Source: Amphibalanus amphitrite (lineage: Eukaryota; Arthropoda; Thecostraca; Balanomorpha; Balanidae). From it: a stretch of 64,000 bases of DNA. The notes under the pieces were generated by a model, which was not told where the DNA came from, did no database searches, and saw only the letters and a list, made by a program, of their open reading frames with translations. A program made the position numbers and the translations under genes. Of this stretch, positions 1 through 10,224 are shown piece after piece (within the stretch, counting starts at the first letter, position 1; the number at the start of each line of letters is the position of its first letter). The stretch lies in assembly GCF_019059575.1 (NCBI RefSeq), contig NW_024881613.1:1-64000 (forward strand), given 5' to 3'.

Positions 1-608
1 AGTGATGGTTGTTACCATCCTGCCGAATTCTGAACCATGTAATCCATTGGTACCCTCTCGGCGCGTCCGGTATTTACCACTTTGATACATCAGGTATCGT
101 GCCTCAGTCTGTCTGTCTTCCGTTCTCCCGGCTGGCGAATTACCTACCGAGATGGCGTGTCAGGTTCCTATCAGGCGGCCGGAACGCACGCGGACCTCGC
201 CGGAGACCGATTGGGGCTACGGGACCGATTGGTCGGGATCGGCGGCCGGCGGCGCGACCACCGGCACATCTGTTCGGGACTATCTGTCGGCCGCAGACGA
301 GCCGCTGTCGTGCTCAGAAGAGATCTACCCGGCGGGCCCAGACTGAGGCGGGCCGCCCACCGACCTAGGGTTGTAGGGTGTGGCAAGGTCCGTGCTCCAA
401 ATGGGTTCACGTAATGACATAGCTACACCAAAGGACGTACGGTATACTAGCACGTGAGGTGAGTTAGCAGTGAGTTGATAAGTTTAATGCCAATGGTTAT
501 GAAAATATTTCACTTCAGGTTAATATGTAGATAACCATTGTAAGTTGAATGAAGAAAGTTAAAAGTCGAAACTTTCGCTCAACCGTTGTAGATGACCTAT
601 CTATGACG
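1..608. other. intron 3 sequence, no feature recognised
   Basis: This stretch lies 3' of LGR exon 3 on the gene's strand, so it is intron 3 if the gene continues to the left. Bases 160-400 are GC-rich and open in several frames, but I see no domain, splice-bounded exon or repeat. Confidence 0.4.
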
Positions 609-670
609 CACCACTAAATAATTTTAGTGGTGTTAATTTAGTTGCAGACTAATAATTTTAGTATGCAACT
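609..670. repeat. two adjacent short hairpins
   Basis: CACCACTAAA at 609-618 pairs perfectly with TTTAGTGGTG at 623-632. A second near-perfect hairpin with AGTTGCA/TGCAACT arms follows at 640-670. They could be remnants of a small inverted-repeat element. Confidence 0.6.
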
Positions 671-679
671 AAATAACTT

Positions 680-2990
680 CGGCTGCTCCTGTCCTGTCTA
701 TCCAGTCTATTCCATCTGTGTTGGCTTTGCTATCTCTCCGTCCGTCTCATTCCGCCTGTCCGTCGCTGGGCGATCAACAGTCAACTGCTGGCAGCTGAGT
801 GATGACTTTCATCTCACGACCCACAGCTTATAACAACACAGCGCGCCGCTCCTCCCCTCTCCCAGCCTTGGGCCTCGTTGCCTTGGGCCAGAATTGGAGG
901 AATGGAACTGAGTATGGACTGCAAAACCAACTGAAACATCCATGAAATGCTTGAAAGCACGTGAGATTCATGTGGAGATCTACCTACTGTAAGATATGAA
1001 TTAACTGCACGTGCATAGTTCATGTCCCAGGCACCACAGTGCAGGCATTTTCATAACATCATGTAGCGTGTGTCTAGTTCTATCAGTGTACCGACTTTTG
1101 TGTCGCTAGCTCGACGTTTCCCGGGATCAGAGGATCCATCGTCAAAACCGTTAACCGCCCCCCGCACGCGCAGCTTGCACCCCTCGGATATTATCTCGCC
1201 GGAATGTCATGACTCAATGTATTCTTCTTATGACCTGCCAGTTTTGAACCAGTTAGAGCTGCCGTTTACCCTGCAGGCGTGGCAACGTACGAAGGAGTGC
1301 AATCGGCTTGCACGTGCATAGCTCATGCACCACAGAGTTTAGCTCAACCAAATGTGCACTATTTTGGAGGCCTTGCCTGGGACTACCATTGAACCGATTT
1401 TGAGGTTGCTAGATCAAGATTTCTTTGAGCCAGAGGACCTCACGTCAAAACGGTTTTCCGCCCCCAGCACGTGCAGCATGCACCCCTCGCAGACGGTGAC
1501 CCCTCTGGAAACTGGTTCCAGGTGTTACCGATGTGTCCCGCCAGTATGGCTTTGCCCGTGACCTCGGGTTGACCTGTAGCCTTGACAAAAAATTTCGTGT
1601 CACCGAAACTTTGAAGCGGAATAGCATGTGCCACGAAGCACCGAGCGAACCGAGGCCAGCACCAAAAGTTTACCTCGCCGGAGACGAATCAAACGGTCCC
1701 ACTTTCGTCCCGATCGGTCCACCCATTTTGACTCCAGGTCCAAAAAAGCTTGGACAACTCACATACTCACTCACTGACAAACAGGTTCAGCCGAACTTTT
1801 TTTCAGCGACCCACCAATGGGAATTTCCGGATGCAAAAGCATGCTATCGCATGCTTTTGATCCTCCAATTCTGGACAATTTTTATGTTCTCTCGGCTGCT
1901 CCTGTCCTGTCTATCCAGTCTATTCCATCTGTGTTGGCTTTGCTATCTCTCCGTCCGTCTCATTCCGCCTGTCCGTCGCTGGGGGATCAACAGTCAACTG
2001 CTGGCAGCTGAGTGATGACTTTCATCTCACGACCCACAGCTTATAACTAGATGCCGGCAGCGCTCTTGCGTTGCCTTGGGCCAGAATTGGAGGAACGGTA
2101 CTGAGGGCACACACCGGGCAAAACCACCGAAACCCAGACTGAGCTTTGACTGAACCTGAAACCAACCGAAACATCCCAAAAATGCTTGAAAGTACGTGAG
2201 ATACGTGTGGACGTGGAGATCTACCTACAGTAAGATATGAATTAACTGCACGTGCATAGTTCATGTCCCAGGCACCCCAGTGCAGTCATTTTCATAACAT
2301 CATGTAGCGTGTGTCTAGTTCTATCAGTGTACCGACTTTTGTGTCGCTAGCTCGACGTTTCCCGGGATCAGAGGATCCCTCGTCAAAACCGTTATCCGCC
2401 CCCCGCACGCGCAGCTTGCACCCCTCGGATATTATCTCGCCGGAATGTCGTGATCAAATGTATTCTTCTTATGACCTGCAAGTTTTGAACCAGTTAGAGC
2501 TGCCGTTTACCCTGCAGGCGTGGCAACGTACGAAGGGGTGCAATCGGCTTGCACGTGCATAGCTCATGCACCACAGAGTTTAGCTCAACCAAATGTGCAT
2601 TATTTTGGAGGCCTTGCCTGGGACTACCATTGAACCGATTTTGAGGTTGATAGCTTAAAATTTCTTTGAGCCAGAGGACCTCACGTCAAAACGGTTTTCC
2701 GACCCAAGCACGTGCAGCCTGCACCCCTCGCAGACGGTGACCCCCCTGGAAACTGGTTCAAGGTGTTACCGATGTGTCCCGCCAGTATGGCTTTGCCCGT
2801 GACCTCGGGTTGACCTGTAGCCTTGACAAAAAAAAAAAAATTCGTGTCAACGAAACTTTGAAGCGGAATAGCATGTGCCACGAAGCACCGAGCGAACCGA
2901 GGCCAGCACCAAAAGTTATGCTATCGCATGCTTTTGATCCTCCAATTCTGGACAACACAGCGCGCCGCCCCCCCTCTCCCAGCCTCTCCC
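680..2990 (+). repeat. complex tandem duplication, unit about 1.24 kb
   Basis: A block starting CGGCTGCTCCTGTCCTG at 680 restarts at 1893 and stays colinear to about 2955. The offset grows from 1213 to about 1247 bases because of small indels. The second copy lacks roughly 170 bases around 2915 and gains about 80 near 2045-2160. Each unit contains two related sub-blocks about 300 bp apart, sharing TGCACGTGCATAG (1007 and 1310) and GTCAAAACSGTT followed by CGCCCC. A third unit seems to start at 2953. No coding function is recognised. Confidence 0.75.
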
Positions 2991-5471
2991 AACTCACACC
3001 CGTCCAAATCGCCGCTCCAGCCAGCTCTGAAGGACATGTTGGCGGAAATGGCAACCGCTCTTTATCGACAACACTTGAGCCAGAGAAAACTCAGCAGGTG
3101 TCTCAGAGGGAACTTCACGAGGCTTCACTTGAAACCCCATTGAGTGAACGGCAGAAACTCTGCAAGGCAGCAGCTGTGAGCTGAAACTCCAGAGCGGATA
3201 GCAGAAACTGTTCAGCGCAGCAGCTGAAACTCTATGGCATCGAGCGGCACGTGGATCCAATTCGCCGAAACGGCAGTTTGACTATGCCAGTCAACATGCC
3301 TGCCATCCAAGTCAGATGGAATGGGCGAGCTATCCGTGTGTAACGTTCAGCAAGACCTAAAAGAGAACCGGCCCACATGCTGTTTCGGACATGAAACTTC
3401 ATATTCCGACTGTGGGAGCAAATAAAGAAAATTGAATCGTAGTGTGTTCATGCTTTCATCAAATGGTATTTGGGATGGTCTGGAGGTTAGGGGTCATTTA
3501 AAATGACATTTGTTCCTCCAAAAGGACACTAAACCATTTAATGTTCCCTTGGAGAAGGGGAATCTAATTTCGCTCCATCTATAGAATTATAATTCAGCTA
3601 CAAGACTCTTCTCAGATGGTAGACTAGGCGTTTAAGATGCATATATGAATACATTGCGACATGAATAAGGACATGGCCTAGGGCTAGGGAATAGTGGTGG
3701 GCCTGTGCTCTTGTGATATTCTGACATCTTACAATGAAAGGAATTGGAAATAAAATCCATTCCAAGCATGCAAAACCCGAGCAAAAACTAGCAAAATACA
3801 TCAATAACTCTCAACAAAGTTTGCTTTTAATTTGTTCAAAGTCATTCTACACAATCAGCAGTGAGATCACCACGCTGGAACGGAAGATCACGGTCGTATA
3901 ATCAGCTGAGTGGACCTCTCACGGCCACCCCATATCTTACATCGCCGCGATATATGTCAACACGAGTTTCGGGCGGCGCCTCACGGCTGGTTTTGCCGTG
4001 AGTTCATCAGGTTGAGAGCCGTACTATGTTTGGAGGCCGTCCGTGCCGGCAATCGTCTCTCGTGATCTGAATGACCGGTAGATCCATCGCCTGAGGGTGA
4101 TCTGAGTGACCCAGAGACCCGTCGCCTCAGGACACTCTGAGTGACCCGGGGACTCGGCGCGGGTCGCGTCTTGTGATCGACACGACCGGTCGCTGGTGTG
4201 ACGGGTTCAGACACTCAGCAGACAGCGGGCAGACAGCCGAGGCCGGCGCCAAATCCAATATAGTCGGGTCGCGCCCGGAAGCACCATCAGCCGGCCGGGT
4301 CTCAGATTCCCCCGATGGACACGACATATGCCCGAGGCCATACGCGGAAACGGCCTGACGCGCTCCACTGTCCGGCACTGCAGCGGGCATTGTCAACTGA
4401 GGACCAATGTCAGAGTGGAGTCATAAGGCGGTGCTTTCCGTCCTGCCGTGCCCAGAGTGGGCGCAGGCAGCGGCTGAGAGGTGGCACGGTCCGCTGTATG
4501 TACCCACCCGGTCAGCCAGGGCAGTCGGTGGTGCTGAGATGTCCAGCAGAGACTGATGTGTCGCCGCCTGATCTGTGATGCCGCGCGCTCCCCAACGGAG
4601 GCCGGCGGTCCAATAGCCGTATAATAAATGAGCTAGGGCGCAATGTCGGGTCTCTTTACTAAACTCCGTCTGGGGGGATTTAGAATGCTGCCGCTGTGAC
4701 CTGTTGCTAATTTCATTCATGAGACGCACTGAGAGGATCTTTTCAACCAAAATGATTCATATCAGACTCACGCGTGTAGCAGAAAGCAAATTAGTTCCAG
4801 AAAACTAGAAAATAAAAATTGTGCTACTATGCAAAGACTAAGGAGTACTCGCACTCGTAGCGTCTGGGAATTTCAAGGGCGGCTTTTACCTCTGCGTTGT
4901 TCATATTTTCCATAACATGATTTCTCCTCCGATGCTTCAATAGTATCAGCGTAGCGGAAATGAAGAGTTATGAGGCATATGTCACCCTTCTCAGCCATTA
5001 CAAAGACCCAAGTGGCTCAGGCATCGGCGACCGATGCCATCCAAAAGGTCAGATGCGATTCAATATTATTTTCATTCTTTCATATCCGCCCAGTGAAGGC
5101 TCGGATTTTGCAGCGCGTTTTTTCATAAGTTCTGAGGAATGTCTGAGGAACGGTGAAATTTGCATACGATCGGTATTAGTTTTTTTTTATAAATACAGTA
5201 AAGGGTGTTTACAAATGTACAGCTTCTATGGATTATATCTGCCGTGAGCATGCTTCTATTTTAATTTCACATGGACAGAAAAGCGACGCATTTTCAGACT
5301 AGTAGAACTGAGTGAACATTTCTTAATGGAACCAAAGCATAAATTTGCGATGTTTCGTTGGTGCACCGAGCTGAACTGACCACCGCCAGAGTTTCAAAGA
5401 GCATGAAGTTGCGTTATGAAAAAAGGAAACGAATAAATAACGCAGGAGCCAAGCACCATATGAATACTTAC
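2991..5471. other. intron 3 sequence, mostly featureless
   Basis: Apart from the 35-bp minisatellite at 4062-4166, I see no exon with LRR periodicity, no RNA gene and no transposon end here. The fourth LRR exon expected for this receptor family was looked for and not found. Confidence 0.4.
4062..4166 (+). repeat. minisatellite, three 35-bp units
   Basis: Units start at 4062, 4097 and 4132 and share the pattern TCTGARTGACC...CGCCTSAGG. They sit in a GC-rich patch. Confidence 0.7.
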
Positions 5472-5546
5472 AGGCTGAGCAGTTGCGGCAAGTTTCTGAA
5501 CGCATCGGCTCGGATCCTCCTGAGCTGCTCGTTCTTGGAGAGCACT
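5472..5546 (-). CDS. LGR1-like: LGR glycoprotein-hormone-receptor-like, exon 3 (second LRR)
   Basis: On the minus strand this 75-bp exon follows a pyrimidine-rich tract ending in GCAG and is followed by a consensus GTAAGT donor. Joined in phase 2 (AT from exon 2 plus A) it reads I-VLSKNEQLRRIRADAFRN and then LPQLLS, a textbook leucine-rich repeat. From memory it aligns closely with the FSHR repeat containing IEISQND and IEADVFSNLPKL. Length, phase and LRR register match the one-repeat-per-exon layout of FSHR/LHCGR/TSHR ectodomains. It would form a strand of the extracellular horseshoe that binds a cystine-knot hormone (GPA2/GPB5 in invertebrates). The exon ends in phase 2 (CT), so a further exon is needed to the left. 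I did not see it in this window. Confidence 0.85.
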
Positions 5547-6036
5547 CTGCAAAGAGCATTTGAGTAAGAACTTGAAATCGAACTAACTCTGTGTCCGTTT
5601 TACTTGCAGAACCTTTTCGGGCGCCGGTGACAGCAACCGTCGCCGGCGACTGTAAAGCTGCTACGTGCAAAACGGCCATTAGAGAATAGTGAAGACAATA
5701 TATTTTAGACACTGTGATAAAGGCCATTGAAGATGTCGCAGATAGTTCAAAGTTTTACACAAAGACTGTTGCATGTTGAACACTTACAATCGAAATATAC
5801 TAATACATTTTTTTTGTGCACGCGTCTGCATGATTTCCTTTCAATATGTTCACATGAATCGACATATTTCTGATTTTTTCAAGCAATATGTATTCTAGGT
5901 AAATGTACGGAAATGACATGAGAAAAATGTTTGAAGTATGTGTGGCTCTGTCAAGTATTTAACATTGTACAAACGACAAACTAAACAAACCATGTTAGCA
6001 TCAGCCAGCCGGCGAAGTTGAAGATTCGCCACTCAC

Positions 6037-6111
6037 ATGTCCTGAAGATGCGCAGCGTACCGCAGGAAGTCGTCTCGGTCCACCTCCACGATATTGGTCA
6101 TTGTCAGCGTT
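6037..6111 (-). CDS. LGR1-like: LGR glycoprotein-hormone-receptor-like, exon 2 (first LRR)
   Basis: A 75-bp minus-strand exon lies between a TTTCTTTTCAG acceptor and a GTGAGT donor. In phase 2 it encodes TLTMTNIVEVDRDDFLRYAA followed by HLQD, one leucine-rich repeat with the expected N at the turn and F in the conserved position. In FSHR the matching exon encodes the repeat after the N-terminal cysteine cap, and the junction falls at the same place. The intron to exon 3 is 490 bp. The intron from exon 1 is about 51 kb. No alternative reading frame gives a comparable pattern. The receptor assignment rests on exon architecture plus this sequence pattern; a different LRR protein with the same phases is less likely but possible. 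Confidence 0.82.
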
Positions 6112-6741
6112 CTGAAAAGAAACACGATACGTCAATATTTACGATATGACAACGTTCACGATACGGCACGACCTTACCAAAGTTAGGCCAAAATAACACT
6201 CTGCAAATTGTAGGGAGCAGCCTCTATGCATACCCCGCACGAAAATAAAAAAATCACTTAAAAGTTATTTGCAATGAGCCGCGGAAAATCTCCCAAAAGT
6301 TTGTTAGGCTCCATGTTCGCTTTTCTCTTCAGCTATTCCCCATCAGTCGTACCCGGCGCAACTCCGCGCAACACACAATACTCTTTTTTGCGATTGGAAA
6401 GGGGAGGGCTTGGCGTAAGGGGTCAAAAGGCGTGGAAAATCAATTTAAAATGGATGGATGTTTTCCACGGAACATTAAAGGTAGCATGTATGTTTGTCAG
6501 CCATGAATACGACTGATCGAGGTTCGGCGCTCAATAGTTATGCTCAATTTGCTCATTTTATTAATGATACTACTTTCAGTGAAATGAAATGTGAAACCAA
6601 TAATGTCCTAAAACATGTCTTATTGCAAACGCAATACCAGCAAACATCCATCGAGTGTATTGTGTGCTTGTTATTCAAGTACGAATAATTCGACTGAACA
6701 AGAGGTTGCACCGAAACGTCCATAAAACTATTTTTCATTAA

Positions 6742-7602
6742 AGGTAGTGTGCCAGCTTTCTTGGACCGTATGGAGTTAATGGCCCAGATAAGGAGAACCG
6801 GATTTTTAGAACTTATCCATACCTTCAAAACTCATGGAAACGTCTTAAATTCTTCAAATTTTGAGTACCCCAGTGCGAAATTCGCCCCGACGGGTTGTCG
6901 GTCGTACCCCAACCACATTTCACACCACTATGAACAATAAATGCACACACTGAAATCGCTATTACCGATATGCTCATCCAATCAAGTTTCGATAAACCCG
7001 TTCATCATCATCTGCTGCGGTTTCGAACACGCCTGTTAGGTGGCTTCTGATGCTCGTCGAGGTCGGAATTTCCAAATACGCGTGGTGCGTCGGGCCGCGC
7101 GCTCTGACTTCGGCCAAGAAAAATGCGTCAGCTGATCATTGTCATTTCTGCCACTTGCGTGTGGTGAAATGGGGTCATAACTTATAAGACGGCTTTTTCA
7201 TATCAATTATTTTACATAAAATCATATTTCAAACCATAAATAATGTTCGACAGCCAAATAAAAGAAACAATACCAATACGGGCTTACAGTTTAAGGCTCG
7301 ACATTGTGTTGTCTACGATTAGACAGCTGATAACTCATTCCCGTACGTCGTATGGTCGTAACACTATAATGACCTTTGCTTATTGTCACAAGTGCGCCGC
7401 ATTCGCGATTGTTGCCCGACGCCTGTTTGCAGGTGAGCCCACTACAGTTGTTATACATATCTAAAAACCGAAAAACTTTTAGGAGAAAAAGGCACTATTC
7501 CAGGCCCATTTTTGATTTTTTTTTGCGATATTAGGTAAAAACAGAAGCTTCTTATCCTAGGAAAAATAAAATGGGAAATCTTTCAAAGGTGGCACACTAC
7601 CT
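6742..7602. mobile_element. TTAA-flanked terminal-inverted-repeat element N (non-autonomous)
   Basis: AGGTAGTGTGCCA at the left end faces TGGCACACTACCT at the right end, and both are bordered by TTAA (6738-6741 and 7603-7606). The size is 861 bp with no transposase frame. The ends differ from the CCCT class seen elsewhere. It contains a fragment of the repeat found at 12481 and 23034. Confidence 0.75.
7043..7092 (+). repeat. fragment of the 12.5/23.1-kb dispersed repeat
   Basis: TGCTCGTCGAGGTCGGAATT and the following TCCAAATACGCG match the repeat at 23180-23220 and, inverted, 12481-12530. Confidence 0.65.
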
Positions 7603-9242
7603 TTAAGCTATTTGCTGCTCCACTGAAAACCACGGAGCTTTCGGATATGCAGCACATGGCATGCACCCACCAATACCTACCCAATGTCCATGGTAAATGA
7701 GCTACATTGAGTTGACCGATCACGTCCAATCTCCATGCAAACCCTATGTCAACAACTTTCCGTAAGGAAGGTCGTCAGCGGGCCACCCTCGCCCGCACAT
7801 GAGGGGGGGGGGGGTTGCCACCCCCCAGGCAGTCTTTCTGCCCTGCACTCAACATTTTTAGAGCTAGAAGCCTGATTTATGGTATAGCTGCTCCCCTATC
7901 CTTGTTGATATCCACTGAAAATTTCAAGTTTCGGCGGTTTTTGGTTTCGGAGATATGACCTTGTTTTTCAGGTCATGTCATGACCCAAATGACCAATTCT
8001 CAACATCTTGCGTTGGCTATGGGCCTTGTGAGCTTTTGACACCTTGATTTCGGCCTTTTTTGCCATTCTTACCTCCCACCTATCATGGAACATGTTGTTC
8101 GACGATGTACAGATGTCAAGGTTAAGGTCAAGGTCAACCTAGGTCATCTAAAATAATTGTGTTTTAGGCGGCTGAATTTACTTTTCGTGACGTTTTTTTT
8201 TTTACTGCATTTTTGGTAAAAGCTTCTCAGATCATGATTTCATGTAATATGGATGTTAGAGTGAGTTTGCGAAATTTGTGGATCCGCGGATTTCCTAGGG
8301 AATCCGCGAAGTCCCTAGTGGCTCCACGGATGAACATCAAGTCTAGTATATTCGCGGATAAACGGGCGGGGATCCGCGGATGAACAAGACTTCAGGATAA
8401 CCGCGAACTCCCTGAAGAGTTGACGAGATCCGCGAACCACCCGGGGAATCCGCGGAGTAACGATTCATTCTAGTGAGTTTGCGAAGTTCCTATGCGTTTC
8501 ATACAGCTATCTAGACTAGAATGCATGGGATATTGGGTAGATCATCTGCGACTTAATCCGCGCCCCGTCGGGGTCTGCCGAGCATTCCCCCCCCCCCCCT
8601 AAGATCTCGAGAACCACGTAACATAGCGACAAGCCGCAAACGGTGTTGGATAGCCGCAGCGGGGAACTACCATGTGAACCAATTTCATTGACCTAGGTCC
8701 AAGCGATAACGTCACAGGTCAGGTCAAATGTCGAATTTTCATCGTTTACAGGCATTTCAAGAAATGTGTTGTGCTTGTAAAATCGAGTAAAATGCATGTC
8801 ACTGAAAATCAACGATGGGAATTGTTCTTCAAACACATATTCTGCTAGTTGAAGTCACTGATGCCAGGTCAGGTCACAGAGGGTCACAATATGAAAATAG
8901 CATGTGATGCATGTTTTATGGTCAATTTTACATGACAAATGCGATTATGTGGGTAAGGCAGCCTTTGGGGCCAGTTTAGGTTATGCTCTGGTGAAGGTCA
9001 GGTCAAGGTCAGGTCAAATTAGCTCAAATTTCAAAGTTGATATTTTTGCCCGGGTTGATAGGTACGTTTTGGGTTCCCGTATCGGAGTTCAGCATTGCCC
9101 CTCCAGTCCAAATGTTCCCCAGAATAGATATACTGTGGCGCCGGGCTGAAGCGGCTGTAGGCGCGGTGCTGACCGGTCGGGTCAGGTCGGCTGTGGCAAA
9201 AGGGCAAGTTGGGGGGAGGGGGCAACTGCCCCACCAACTGTG

Positions 9243-10224
9243 CAGCCCTCTGCAAACTGCGTGGTAGGTATTCTTTTTTTTTTCGACAAAACTGAGAATA
9301 CCTAACGCGAATACTATGCTATCGGTCACTCGGAAATCGTGACAGCAAGACGCATGAGACTCCGCACGTTAGATTGGCATTATCATCGTGCTCATTTTCC
9401 ATCCAATTTGGCAACGAAACCCAAAAGTTTATATTTGCCCCCCCAAAAAACTTTTGCATTTTATTGCCACACAAGGCATATACAGGGTGACACAAAAAAA
9501 GCGGTCATCACCAAAATTCGAATAACTTCAGAAGTTTTATTCAGATCATCACCAAACTTCGGCCACTTTAGGTCACACCTATGTAGCAGACATCCACCAA
9601 GTTTCAAGTCTTCACTACGAATACTTTTAGTACAGTGTGTGTTTTACGGACGCTCCACAATGTGCTCCAGGTGAGCGCCCCGGCGCTGCAGGGCGTAGGC
9701 ACACCTGCATCCGGCGGGCAAAGTTGCCGATAACCCGATAAGAATAATGTTTCAGGGGTAGCACACCCCCTGAGCACTGTCTCCAGAGGCCATTGCACTC
9801 TGTAAAGTGCACAGCCATCGGGTTATCGACAACTTTGCCCGCCGGATGCAAGTGTGCCTACGCCCTGCAGCGCCGTGGCACTCACCTGGAGCACATTGTG
9901 GAGCGTCAGTAAAACACACACTGTACTAAAAGTATTCGTAGTGAAGACTTGAAACTTGGTGGATGTATGCTACATAGGTGTGACCTTAAGTGGCCGAAGT
10001 TTGGTGATGATCTGAATAAAACTTCTGAAGTTATTCGAAATTTGGTGATGACCGTTTTTTTTGTGTCACCCTGTACTTTGCTTAGTGATAGACCCAATCG
10101 AAGGAGTGGAGCATGCCGCATCTAGTTATTTGCAGTGAGTTCCGACCGACTGATAATACAGCCTTTCAGTAATTATCGGTTTTGTGCAAAAAAGAATACC
10201 TACCACGCAGTCTGCTGAGGGCTG
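9243..10224. mobile_element. inverted-repeat element W, split by Z
   Basis: CAGCCCTCTGCAAACTGCGT (9243) with the following GGTAGGTATTC faces its near complement ending at 10224. Homology between the arms extends inward about 150 bp. No target duplication could be set with confidence. Confidence 0.65.
9483..10073. mobile_element. palindromic MITE Z, TA target site (Tc1/mariner-type ends)
   Basis: CAGGGTGACACAAAAAAA starts the left arm (9483-9739), and its near-exact complement forms the right arm (9817-10073). Both arms are 257 bp around a 77-bp loop. TA lies on both sides (9481-9482, 10074-10075). There is no coding capacity. Confidence 0.9.

Noticed and set aside
3598-3804. 68-codon minus frame with hydrophobic and His/Tyr-rich sequence, thought of as a receptor transmembrane exon
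   Set aside because: No 7-transmembrane motif, no matching splice sites, AT-rich surroundings.
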